This document shows positions 27,977 through 36,074 of a stretch of DNA of 36,074 nucleotides, piece by piece. The stretch comes from Candidatus Gastranaerophilales bacterium (GTDB lineage Bacteria; Cyanobacteriota; Vampirovibrionia; Gastranaerophilales; UBA9971). Each line of letters opens with the position of its first letter. Positions within the stretch are counted from its first letter, which is position 1. The position numbers were made by a program, and so were the translations under genes. The DNA is taken from assembly GCA_028278605.1 (NCBI GenBank), contig JANQEB010000140.1:1-36074 (forward strand). The letters are read 5' to 3'. The notes under the pieces were generated by a model. That model was given only the letters and a program-made list of their open reading frames with translations. It did not search any database and had not been told where the DNA came from.

Positions 27977-28537
27977 TTAAAGATTTTCCCTTAATTTCAG
28001 CACTTTTTTTACATAGTCCTGTGTTTCGCTAAACGGCGGGATTCCCCCGTACTTATTTACATTCTCAGGACCTGCGTTATAAGCTGCCAGGCCCAGTTCA
28101 ACCGAGCCGTATTGACTTATCAATTTTTTAAGATATTTTGTACCCCCTGATATGTTTTGTTCCGGGTCAAACCGGTTTTCTATCCCCAGGCTTGCTGCGG
28201 TTTTTGGCATTAACTGCATTAAACCGCCGGCTCCTGCCGGGGAAACAGCATTTTTGTCAAACGCTGATTCTGCCTGGATTACCGCATTTACAAGACCGGC
28301 ATCAAGGCCGTTTTCCTTTGAGTATTTGTTGATAAGCTGTTTAATGTCTTTTCTGTCAATATTTTCCGGCAGGCCTGGCTTTGTTTCCTCGAGTTTTTCG
28401 TGGAGAACTTTATCAAAAGCCTTTACCTGAGTGTCATTATCAGGATTTAACCGGTCAATTTTTTGCCGGATAATACTGATACGGCTTTCGACTTCCCTAA
28501 TACGGGCCAGAGTTATGTCCAGGCTTTCTATGCTCAT
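27977..28537 (-). CDS. Lytic transglycosylase (SLT domain), no obvious signal peptide
   Basis: VNAVIQAESAFDKNAVSPAGAGGLMQLMPKTAASLGIENRFDPEQNISGGTKYLKKLISQYGSVELGLAAYNAGPENVNKYGGIPPFSETQDYVKKV. Confidence 0.92.
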   Translation of the reverse strand: MSIESLDITLARIREVESRISIIRQKIDRLNPDNDTQVKAFDKVLHEKLEETKPGLPENIDRKDIKQLINKYSKENGLDAGLVNAVIQAESAFDKNAVSPAGAGGLMQLMPKTAASLGIENRFDPEQNISGGTKYLKKLISQYGSVELGLAAYNAGPENVNKYGGIPPFSETQDYVKKVLKLRENL

Positions 28538-28996
28538 CCTACCCCAATTTTAGTTATAATTACCCACACGTTACTATTTAAGGTACAACATCAGATGTAT
28601 CTTATCATCCATCGCCAGGTGTATATAGAAATTTTGCACTAAATCTGAAGGTTAATTTTAGGGTAAAAAGTATTATAAGTTTAAATTTGGCGTTAAGAAA
28701 AAATGGTTATATCAAAAATGAGTTAGCTTATTTTAGTTTGCGAATGCAAAAGTGTTAGAGGGTGTCTGAAAAGTATGTTACAATATCAAGCTATCATTTT
28801 AAGCAACGCCGCATCCGTCATTGCGAGGCATTATAGCCTTGCTGTTAAGCCGGAAAATCAACATCCGAAGCGAAGCAGGCGGGCTCTGCCGGGAATGAAC
28901 ATTTTTTCCCGCTGGCATATTGTCCGTATTTTAGCAGGTAAAGTCTTGCCAGCACACAAAAGGTTGATGGGTAGAAAATAACAAAATTTTTGTTAC

Positions 28997-29422
28997 CTAC
29001 TCCTGAACAGTAATACCCATGCTGCGTGCGGAGCCTTTTACCATTTCCATTGCAGCTTCAATTGTAGTTGCGTTAAGATCAGGCATTTTTGTTTTTGCAA
29101 TTTCTTCTATCTGGATTAAAGTTATGCTTCCGACCTTGTCTTTATTAGGTACAGAAGAACCTTTTTCCACACCGGCAGCTTTCTGGATAAGCTGTGAAAC
29201 CGGCGGGGTTTTTGTAATAAACGAAAATGACCTGTCTTCATAAACTTCGATCACAACAGGAATGATGCTGCCTGCCATGTCCTGTGTCTGGGCATTATAC
29301 TGCTTGCAGAAGTCCATAATATTTACACCGTGTTGACCTAAAGCAGGGCCGATCGGCGGTGAGGGATTTGCTTTGCCCGCCGGAATCTGAAGTTTTATAA
29401 GCGCCATTACTTTTTTTGCCAT
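28997..29422 (-). CDS. rplK: 50S ribosomal protein L11
   Basis: [38 protein letters not shown]. Confidence 0.98.
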   Translation of the reverse strand: MAKKVMALIKLQIPAGKANPSPPIGPALGQHGVNIMDFCKQYNAQTQDMAGSIIPVVIEVYEDRSFSFITKTPPVSQLIQKAAGVEKGSSVPNKDKVGSITLIQIEEIAKTKMPDLNATTIEAAMEMVKGSARSMGITVQE

Positions 29423-29536
29423 TTTTATTACCTTTCTTTGTATTTTTTTAGATCGTCATTCTGAGCTTTTTACACGTCATTCTGAGCGAAGCGAAGAATC
29501 TCAATCCTTTTATCAATAGGCCCTTCAGGGTAACGA

Positions 29537-30079
29537 TCAGTCTTGTTTTTGAATTTGATTATATTCCAGCTCCACGGGAGTGTCGCGCCCGAAAATTGAT
29601 ACCATAGCGCGAAGCTTTTCTTTATCAGGGTAAACTTCCATAACATCGCCGACAAAATCAGCAAACGGGCCGGTGATGATATTAACCTTGTCCCCAACCT
29701 TGATATCAAGTTCAACTTTTGTAGGAAGGGCCTGGGTTTTACGCAGGATTTTATTAATCTCAGCGTCCCTGGCAGGGATTGGTTTTCTTTCCGCGCCTAC
29801 AAATTTGGTAACTCCCGGAGTATGTCTTACTACGTACCAGCTATCGTCGTCCATTATCATTTCAACAAGCACATAGCCCGGGAAAATCTTTTCTTCCTTA
29901 TCCTGGCGTTTTCCGTCTTTTACTTTTGTTACCGATTTTTGAGGAACCTCTACCTTAAAGATCTTGTGTCCAAGGTTCATATACTCAACACGTTTTTCAA
30001 GGTTAACTTTAACTTTGTTTTCATGTCCTGAGTAGGTGTGAACTATATACCATCTCTTCTTTTTTTCCTGTTGATTCAT
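29537..30079 (-). CDS. nusG: Transcription termination/antitermination protein NusG
   Basis: KRWYIVHTYSGHENKVKVNLEKR ... FPGYVLVEMIMDDDSWYVVRHTPGVTKFVG; KOW motif GDKVNIITGPFADFVGDV. Confidence 0.98.
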   Translation of the reverse strand: MNQQEKKKRWYIVHTYSGHENKVKVNLEKRVEYMNLGHKIFKVEVPQKSVTKVKDGKRQDKEEKIFPGYVLVEMIMDDDSWYVVRHTPGVTKFVGAERKPIPARDAEINKILRKTQALPTKVELDIKVGDKVNIITGPFADFVGDVMEVYPDKEKLRAMVSIFGRDTPVELEYNQIQKQD

Positions 30080-30084
30080 AAGCT

Positions 30085-30303
30085 TTATCCACCCGGTATT
30101 AATCCAAACACAAATTCAAAAAGCACATCATAAACGTAGACCAGCAGCGTAAAGAAGAATACAACAACAAGCACAATAATTGTTTCGACTCCGACCTGCT
30201 TTTTTTCGGGCCATGTAATTTTATCCCATTCAGCTCGTACACCTTTAAGATAAGTAGTTACATTTTCTTTAACTGTAAGTTCTTCTTTTTTGGTATCGCT
30301 CAT
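30085..30303 (-). CDS. secE: Preprotein translocase subunit SecE
   Basis: YLKGVRAEWDKITWPEKKQVGVETIIVLVVVFFFTLLVYVYDVLFEFVFGLI. Confidence 0.95.
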   Translation of the reverse strand: MSDTKKEELTVKENVTTYLKGVRAEWDKITWPEKKQVGVETIIVLVVVFFFTLLVYVYDVLFEFVFGLIPGG

Positions 30304-30374
30304 TTTTGTCCCTTTTTTTTATATTCAAACTTCTATGAGAGAGTTATTCCCCCTGAAGTAATTTGTTTAAAAAA

Positions 30375-30447
30375 CGCGTCCTGTAGGACTTGAACCCACG
30401 ACATCCGGTTTTGGAGACCGACGTTCTACCAACTGAACTAAGGACGC
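30375..30447 (-). tRNA. tRNA-Trp (CCA anticodon)
   Basis: Cloverleaf GCGTCCT TA GTTC..GAAC G TCGGT CTCCAAA ACCGG ATGTC GTGGG TTCAAGT CCTAC AGGACGC G; 73 nt, no encoded 3' CCA. Confidence 0.95.
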
Positions 30448-30539
30448 CTGTTTTTAGATGCATCCTGAGAAACCATTGCCTTGTTCAGAAGATTCTTTGT
30501 CCACTCCTCTGGTCAGGGTGGTCTCAGAATGACGTGCTT

Positions 30540-30710
30540 CTATTTTGTTTCTTTATGGAGCGTGTGTTTTTTGCAGAAAGGGCAGTATTTTTTAAGTTCA
30601 ATCCTTCCGGCCGTATTTTTTTTGTTTTTCCTGGTTGTGTAGTTACGGCGTTTACAATCACTTTCGCCGCAAGCCATAATTGTAAGTCTGTCGTTTTTTT
30701 TCAGTCCCAT
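30540..30710 (-). CDS. rpmG: 50S ribosomal protein L33
   Basis: [56 protein letters not shown]; start at the internal Met at 30710 rather than 30755. Confidence 0.92.
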   Translation of the reverse strand: MGLKKNDRLTIMACGESDCKRRNYTTRKNKKNTAGRIELKKYCPFCKKHTLHKETK

Positions 30711-30826
30711 AATTTTCAACCTTGTAATTTTTATGCACACCTGAAAATCAGGCATTTTAAAACAGGGGTATTATCCCTGTTGATTTTATTTTATACCAAA
30801 AACAGTTTTTAAATACAAGTTTTTTC

Positions 30827-30968
30827 GTAACTACTCAGGTACCTGTACTGCAAAAATTTTTCAAAATCGCCCGCCACGCCCTCCCTGATTGAGGTTAAAG
30901 GACTTCGCCCTTTAACAATTCTATATAGATTTTGAAAAATTTTTAATTTCATAGGCCTGAGCAGTTAC
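30827..30968. repeat. Nested inverted-repeat element (MITE-like), 142 bp
   Basis: Arms 30827-30868 and 30928-30968 (GTAACTACTCAGG..AAAAATTTTTCAAAATC / GATTTTGAAAAATTTTT..CCTGAGCAGTTAC); inner GTTAAAGG / CCTTTAAC hairpin. Confidence 0.85.
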
Positions 30969-31093
30969 ATTTTTTCTTTAAGCAGGGTAGGAAAAAGAAA
31001 ATTGCGGCAGTGGTGTTTTTTGTCCTGATATCATTGTGAGAAGTGAAACGAGAGGGAAAACCATTTGATATTGGGGTGTCCGTGTCAAATAAT

Positions 31094-32332
31094 TCAATAC
31101 ATTTTTTTCATCAAATTAAAATATTTATCGTAATAAACTTCCTGGTTATAGACCTCTTCAACTTTTTTTCTGCCGCTTTTTCCCATATTAATTGCCATTT
31201 CCCGGTCGTTAACAAGGTTAATCATTGCCTGGCTTAGTTGTTGAACATTTTTAGGCTCAAATAAAATGCCATTAACATTATGATCCACAATCTCAGGTAT
31301 AGCAGCAATATTAGTTGCAATTACCGCCTTTCCATATAGGAATGACTCAAGAATCGTTCTTCCAAACGCCTCAAACCAGTTACAGGGAAGAATTACAGCG
31401 TTGCATCCCCTGTAAGCCTCATCAAGGGCCTGCCCGCTCAGGTAGCCTCTAAAAATAACGTTATTCAGCCTCAGCTCAGCAACCAGCTCCTTTAGCCGTT
31501 GCATGTCATAACCGGTTCCTACAATTTGCAGTTTGATATCCTCGGGAATGTTTTGCATGGCTTCTATGAGGGTATTTATGTCTTTTTCACGGTCAACTCT
31601 GCCCACGTAGAGAAAATATCCTGAATTTTCATAACCGGCCTTGATATTAAACTTATCCCTGTCTATAAAATGGCTAATAACGCTGGTTTTTTCCTCAGGT
31701 GCGCCTGCTCTGACTGCCAGGTCTCGTATCGCCCTGCTCGGGCAAATAATTGAGCTGACTTTATCAAAAATTTTTAACTTTCGGTTAAAGAGAAGATTTA
31801 ACGAGGCTAAAACACTTGCTTTCAGGCTGTTTTCCTTGCATTTTCTGGTTATACATGGTATTGGGCTGCCTTTAATGCAGGGTTCATCGTGGCAGTAGTT
31901 TTCTCCGTATGACAAAGTCGCACCCGGACAGAACAGTCTGGGATCGTGAATATATAAAACTGTTGGTATATTTAGCTCTTTACAGGCATCGAGTACTGAA
32001 TAAGTAAGGTGGAACTGAACATTATGAACACTAACAACATCAGGTTTTATGTCTTTTAAGTATTCAATAAGGTTGTTTTTGGCTTTATGGTTATAAAACG
32101 TACTCATAATACCTGTTAAGTCCTTTATAGAAAGACTTCTTTTGTGGAAAAATTCCGGAAAGTACTTTGCATATTGATAATCTTGCTCAAAATAGGATTC
32201 TTTGTCAGTTGAGTAGTAAAAAACCTCGTGGCCTTTTTCCCTCATAAGCAAGCTTATGAGTTGTATGGAGTTCTCGGCCCCGCCGTATGCGGTGAAAAAA
32301 TTATTTACGTACAGTATTTTCAACTTGCTCAT
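31094..32332 (-). CDS. Glycosyltransferase family 4
   Basis: LYVNNFFTAYGGAENSIQLISLLMREKGHEV ... YFLYVGRVDREKDINTLIEAM ... PCNWFEAFGRTILESFLYGKAVIATNIAAIPEIV. Confidence 0.93.
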   Translation of the reverse strand: MSKLKILYVNNFFTAYGGAENSIQLISLLMREKGHEVFYYSTDKESYFEQDYQYAKYFPEFFHKRSLSIKDLTGIMSTFYNHKAKNNLIEYLKDIKPDVVSVHNVQFHLTYSVLDACKELNIPTVLYIHDPRLFCPGATLSYGENYCHDEPCIKGSPIPCITRKCKENSLKASVLASLNLLFNRKLKIFDKVSSIICPSRAIRDLAVRAGAPEEKTSVISHFIDRDKFNIKAGYENSGYFLYVGRVDREKDINTLIEAMQNIPEDIKLQIVGTGYDMQRLKELVAELRLNNVIFRGYLSGQALDEAYRGCNAVILPCNWFEAFGRTILESFLYGKAVIATNIAAIPEIVDHNVNGILFEPKNVQQLSQAMINLVNDREMAINMGKSGRKKVEEVYNQEVYYDKYFNLMKKMY

Positions 32333-33551
32333 AGACCTTTATAAGTTTTTTATAGTGTGCTTCCGGGCTGAATAAGTTTTTTACTTTTTCCTGACCCTGT
32401 TTTCCCATTTGGACAGCTAATTCCCGGTCATTATCCAGTTTTAAAATTGCCTGTGCAATTTGATTAGAGTTAGCTGGTTCAGTCAGGATTCCATTGACAT
32501 CATGCTCGATTATCTCCGGTATTCCTCCGACATTGCTTGCTATTACAGGTTTTGCATAAGCAAAAGCCTCTGCTATGGTAAGTCCAAACGCTTCAAACCA
32601 GTTACAAGGCAGCACTGAAGCTATACAGTTTTTGTATTCATCTTCAAGATCCTTGCCTGTCAGGAATCCCTTGAATTGTATATTGTCATAACCCCTTGCA
32701 AGAAGTCTTAATTCCGCTTCCTGAGCCCCTTTGCCAACTATATGAAGCTCAATGTCCTGCGGTAAAGTTTTCATCGCTTCTATAAGGTAATGTACGCCCT
32801 TTTCTTCGTCTAACCTGCCGATATACAGGAAGTAATCCCCATTTTTAGCTGAACTATTGAGCAAGTTTTCAGGAGGCAGTTCAACCATATTATAAACGGT
32901 TTCCAGCATTTCAGGAGCGACTCCTGCTTCTAATGCAATGTTTTTAATGGCATTACTCGGGCAAATAAATTTTGAAATGTACTTTTCATAACCTAGAACT
33001 CTTCTATTCAGCGTGTAAAAAACTAAATACGGTAGCTGGACGTGCAATCTTCTTTTTGAGCAGTTATGAATCAGGCTTTTAAGGTAATTTCCTTTTAAGC
33101 ATTCGGTTTCATCGCAGATATACTGCTTTTTTTTCATAAACGTACCTGCCGGGCAGAAGAACCCGGGGCCATGTATTGTTGTTACAACTGGAATATCGTT
33201 GTCATGGCAGGCTTTTAGCACAGTATCAGACAGGTGTGGGCCGGTGCCGTGGACATGGACAACATCAGGTTCGACTTTTTTCAGCATTAAGTCAAGTTTT
33301 TGCATTGATTCTTTGTTATATAGCGGCCTTATAGCCTTTGCCAGAAGCACAGGAAGGCTGACTGATTTATAATCAATGTGCCTGGAAAAATATTTTTTGT
33401 ATTTATAGTCCTCATCATAATAAGGGCTTTTATTTGTGGTAAAAAAGAAAACTTCATGGCCGTTTTGCCTGAGCAATTCAGCTTCTGAAAACATCAGCTT
33501 GCCGGAACCTGTCTTAATATGAAAATACGGATGTATAAAAAGGATTTTCAT
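32301..33551 (-). CDS. Glycosyltransferase family 4
   Basis: YFLYIGRLDEEKGVHYLIEAM ... PCNWFEAFGLTIAEAFAYAKPVIASNVGGIPEII; paralogue of its neighbours. Confidence 0.93.
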   Translation of the reverse strand: MKILFIHPYFHIKTGSGKLMFSEAELLRQNGHEVFFFTTNKSPYYDEDYKYKKYFSRHIDYKSVSLPVLLAKAIRPLYNKESMQKLDLMLKKVEPDVVHVHGTGPHLSDTVLKACHDNDIPVVTTIHGPGFFCPAGTFMKKKQYICDETECLKGNYLKSLIHNCSKRRLHVQLPYLVFYTLNRRVLGYEKYISKFICPSNAIKNIALEAGVAPEMLETVYNMVELPPENLLNSSAKNGDYFLYIGRLDEEKGVHYLIEAMKTLPQDIELHIVGKGAQEAELRLLARGYDNIQFKGFLTGKDLEDEYKNCIASVLPCNWFEAFGLTIAEAFAYAKPVIASNVGGIPEIIEHDVNGILTEPANSNQIAQAILKLDNDRELAVQMGKQGQEKVKNLFSPEAHYKKLIKVYEQVENTVRK

Positions 33552-33745
33552 GATTTATGCCTCCAGAAACCTTGCCAGATACCGTTAGTATTATAAATTG
33601 CTCTCATAAACAGTTTTTTATCAAGGGTAATTATGCTTTTAAGAGTTTTAACTGTAGGCGCTGAGATCATTTTTAGTGATTCAAACAGGCGTTTAACTTT
33701 TTTATCTCTATTGAAAGTGATTACTAAAAGGGAAAATTTTGTCAT
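33548..33745 (-). pseudogene. GT2-like remnant (65 aa, N-terminal strand plus unrelated C-terminal tail)
   Basis: MTKFSLLVITFNRDKKVKRLFESL resembles a GT2 N-terminus, but no DxD region is present; start/stop overlaps with both neighbours retained. Confidence 0.55.
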
Positions 33746-34983
33746 TTTACATATTTCCTGTATATCTCAATGAGCTTTTCATAGTGTATATCAGGGTGAT
33801 AGTTTTCTTCAGCTTTTTTACGCGCGTTTTTACCCATTTCTATAGCTTTTTGCTTGTCATTATATAAGGTTTCAACTGCTCTGGCTATATCTTCAGGGTT
33901 GGCCGGCTCAGTTAGAAGCCCGGTTACTCCAGGTTCAACCATTTCAGGGATGCCGCCGATGTTGCTCCCTATAGCGGGTTTGCCGTTGACAAAGGTTTCA
34001 AGTATTGTTGTCGGGAAATTTTCAAACCAGTAGCAGGTAAGGATACTTGCTATACAGCCTTTATAGATATCATAAAGCTCTTTTCCGGATTTAAAACCAA
34101 GGAACCTAACATTATCAAGACCGTATTCCTTTGCCATTAATTTAAAGTCTTCTTCCTGCGGGCCGGTTCCTACAAGATGAAGCTCAATTTCTTTTGGAAG
34201 CATTGAAAATGCTTTTATCAAGTACTGGACACCTTTGTCATGGGCTAATCTTCCAACATACAGGAAGTAGTTTTGGTTATTATACCGGGGTTCTACGTTA
34301 AAATGATGTCTTTCAAGCAGGTTATTTACCACGCTTATCCTGTTTTCCACAAACCCTGATTTCATTGCTAAATCAGCAAGTGCCCGGCTTGGGGATATAA
34401 AATGGTCAATTTGCTCAACCAGCTTATGTACTTTCCTTGCCGCGAATTCCGCTGCGTAAATTGCACTGTGCTTAAAGTTGCCTTCAAAGCAGTTATTTAC
34501 TATGCAGTGAAGGGAATTACCCTTAGCGCAGTAAACTTCATCACATAAAGATTTACCCTTTAGCATTACTTTTCCTGTTGGGCAGACAAGTCGCGCAGTA
34601 TGAAGAGTCATTATAACAGGGGTATTGTTTTGTTTGCAGGCTTTAATTATTGATGGAGTAAGGTTATAGAAGAACTCATGCATATGGACAATATCAGGCT
34701 TAAACTCTTTGAGGAAGCAATCCAGCTTTTTCTGGGTATCTACGTCATAAACCAGTTTTGGAATGTTCATTACTGCCTGTGCTGCGGGTAATTTAGAATA
34801 CGGTGTGTATTTTGAGAAGTATGAGGCGTACTGGTAATCTTCTATAAAGTAAGGCTGGCGATCACTTGCAAAGAAATAAACCTCATGACCCCTTTCCTGC
34901 AACAACTGCGCCTCGTGGAGCATTATTTTTTCAGCTCCGCCAACAGCACAGAAAAATTTGTTTATATGCGCTATTTTCATCAT
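33742..34983 (-). CDS. Glycosyltransferase family 4
   Basis: IAHINKFFCAVGGAEKIMLHEAQLLQERGHEV ... YFLYVGRLAHDKGVQYLIKAF ... CYWFENFPTTILETFVNGKPAIGSNIGGIPEMV. Confidence 0.93.
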   Translation of the reverse strand: MMKIAHINKFFCAVGGAEKIMLHEAQLLQERGHEVYFFASDRQPYFIEDYQYASYFSKYTPYSKLPAAQAVMNIPKLVYDVDTQKKLDCFLKEFKPDIVHMHEFFYNLTPSIIKACKQNNTPVIMTLHTARLVCPTGKVMLKGKSLCDEVYCAKGNSLHCIVNNCFEGNFKHSAIYAAEFAARKVHKLVEQIDHFISPSRALADLAMKSGFVENRISVVNNLLERHHFNVEPRYNNQNYFLYVGRLAHDKGVQYLIKAFSMLPKEIELHLVGTGPQEEDFKLMAKEYGLDNVRFLGFKSGKELYDIYKGCIASILTCYWFENFPTTILETFVNGKPAIGSNIGGIPEMVEPGVTGLLTEPANPEDIARAVETLYNDKQKAIEMGKNARKKAEENYHPDIHYEKLIEIYRKYVK

Positions 34984-35666
34984 AAACCTCTTTGTTTCAG
35001 GGGGAGCCTGTATGTCCTGTATAGTTCTTTTCCAAGGATCATATAAAGCTTATGGAACAGTCTTTTTTCCTTAAAATATCTTTCTGCTCTGCCTTTAATT
35101 GTAGAATATGAGACCAGAATGTCATTTAGTGCTTTTTCACTATAATAATGTGCTTCCCTGTTAGCTTTTATTATTTTTTCAAACCAGTTATTTAGCAAAT
35201 CGTAGCTTCCGGGGACCGGTTTAAATGAATGGTCCGCAAGTGCGTCATGAAGCTGCATTTCTTTATCTGTCGGGTTAATCCCGATTTTGCCAAGTTGCAT
35301 ACGCCGAATTTTGGAAGGAATTCTCCGGGTTTCGGCTTTTTTTGAGGTAGCTTGCTCCGGATGGACGCGCCTGAGTATAAGCGGTTTGGTTAAATTATGG
35401 GAATTGGCGCATTCAGCATCCAGCCCCTTGTTCAGGGTTGCCGGAAGCCTCAGGTTTACTTCATTTTGAATAAATACGATTCTGCTGTCGTCAAAGGATT
35501 TTATAATATCAGCAGAGTTATCACTTGAAACGTCATCAATTATGATAAACTCAAAATCCCTAAACGTCTGGTTTAAAATGCTTTCTATAGCTTCTTTTAA
35601 GTATGCCTCACCATTGTAGTTCAGCATTAAAACACTTACCCTGGGGTTGCTCTGGGTTTTTGTCAT
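34980..35666 (-). pseudogene. Family 2 glycosyltransferase with apparent internal deletion of the catalytic core
   Basis: N-part VSVLMLNYNGEAYLKEAIESILNQTFRDFEFIIIDDVSSDNS...LPATLNKGLDAE joins C-part ..RRVHPEQATSKKAETRRIPSKIRRMQLGKIGINPTDKEMQLHDALADHS without a GKYIARMDADD-type DxD segment. Confidence 0.6.
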
Positions 35667-35834
35667 TTATGACTCCGGCTTTTAAGTTTTATTAATAGTG
35701 TAAATTCCGGCCAACCGCTTATTTTATAGTATTTATCCGGCTATATGCACATATTTTTTGCTTTTAGCACTTTAAGTGTAAACTGATTTATAATATATTT
35801 TTTACAACAAATACGCTAAAAATGGAAAGAATAT

Positions 35835-36028
35835 ATGAGGATCGAATATTTTAGTCTTGCAGAAACCATTAAAAATATCTGCCTAATAATCCCATATACT
35901 ATATTGCAAACCCCGGAAACTGGGGAGATGCTCTTATTAGAGCAGGAACAGTTACCAGACATTTTGATGAAATAATAAGGAACAAACAAAAAGTTTTTAC
36001 ATCTGTTTTGTATTTTACGTCATCCTGA
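35835..36028 (+). pseudogene. Frameshifted and truncated polysaccharide pyruvyl transferase-like remnant
   Basis: Frame from ATG 35835: MRIEYFSLAETIKNI; then in another frame KYLPNNPIYYIANPGNWGDALIRAGTVTRHFDEIIRN, running into the terminal repeat. Confidence 0.5.
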
Positions 36029-36074
36029 GCCAGCTCGCAGAGCGAGCTGTGTCGAAGGATCTCAAGGTCTAAAA
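35976..36074. repeat. Right copy of ~98-bp repeat (reverse complement of 413-510)
   Basis: Differs from the left copy by one substitution and one A-run indel; the window ends inside it. Confidence 0.95.

Noticed and set aside
413-36074. Composite transposon bounded by the inverted terminal repeat
   Set aside because: No transposase or integrase in the window, core housekeeping genes (rplK, nusG, trnW, secE) lie inside, and the repeat resembles the dispersed family.

Overview
This ~36 kb window reads as a bacterial chromosomal segment, or a whole contig since it ends inside a repeat. The organism appears to be a flagellated diderm with AT-rich intergenic DNA. FlgH/FlgI (L/P rings) next to an SLH-domain envelope protein, plus abundant 'GTCATTGCGAG...' repeats, are compatible with a non-photosynthetic Cyanobacteria-sister (Melainabacteria/Vampirovibrionia-like) or similar lineage; that assignment is a low-confidence inference. 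Main blocks: (1) a GT2 glycosyltransferase and a Rossmann-like protein, 0.6-1.8 kb; (2) a complete polar amino-acid ABC transporter, 1.85-4.8 kb; (3) an Asp/Glu racemase-family gene followed by a formyltransferase, a PAP2 phosphatase and an acyl-CoA-dehydrogenase-like gene; (4) ilvE overlapping an MlaE-type permease, followed by two small membrane ORFs; (5) an XRE regulator beside a small gene apparently split by a hairpin-rich element; (6) a 777-783 aa Cys/Pro-rich SLH protein with a recurring GAAxP motif; (7) an orphan RelE-like toxin, M24 aminopeptidase, SpoU methylase, nitrilase and GNAT genes; (8) a late flagellar cluster (SLT-FlgF/G-FlgG-FlgA-FlgH-FlgI-FlgJ-X-FlgN-FlgK-FlgL); (9) rpmG-trnW-secE-nusG-rplK, with no rplA after rplK; (10) a decaying glycosyltransferase cluster, 31-36 kb. 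No CRISPR array, rRNA, transposase or recognisable defence island was seen. The best candidates for undescribed biology are nested inverted-repeat (MITE- or ncRNA-like) elements at 15.5 kb, 30.8 kb and 12.3 kb, a perfect 28-bp TTAA-ended hairpin upstream of ilvE, the GAAxP/Cys-Pro SLH protein, and a ~98-bp near-identical inverted repeat near the two window ends.
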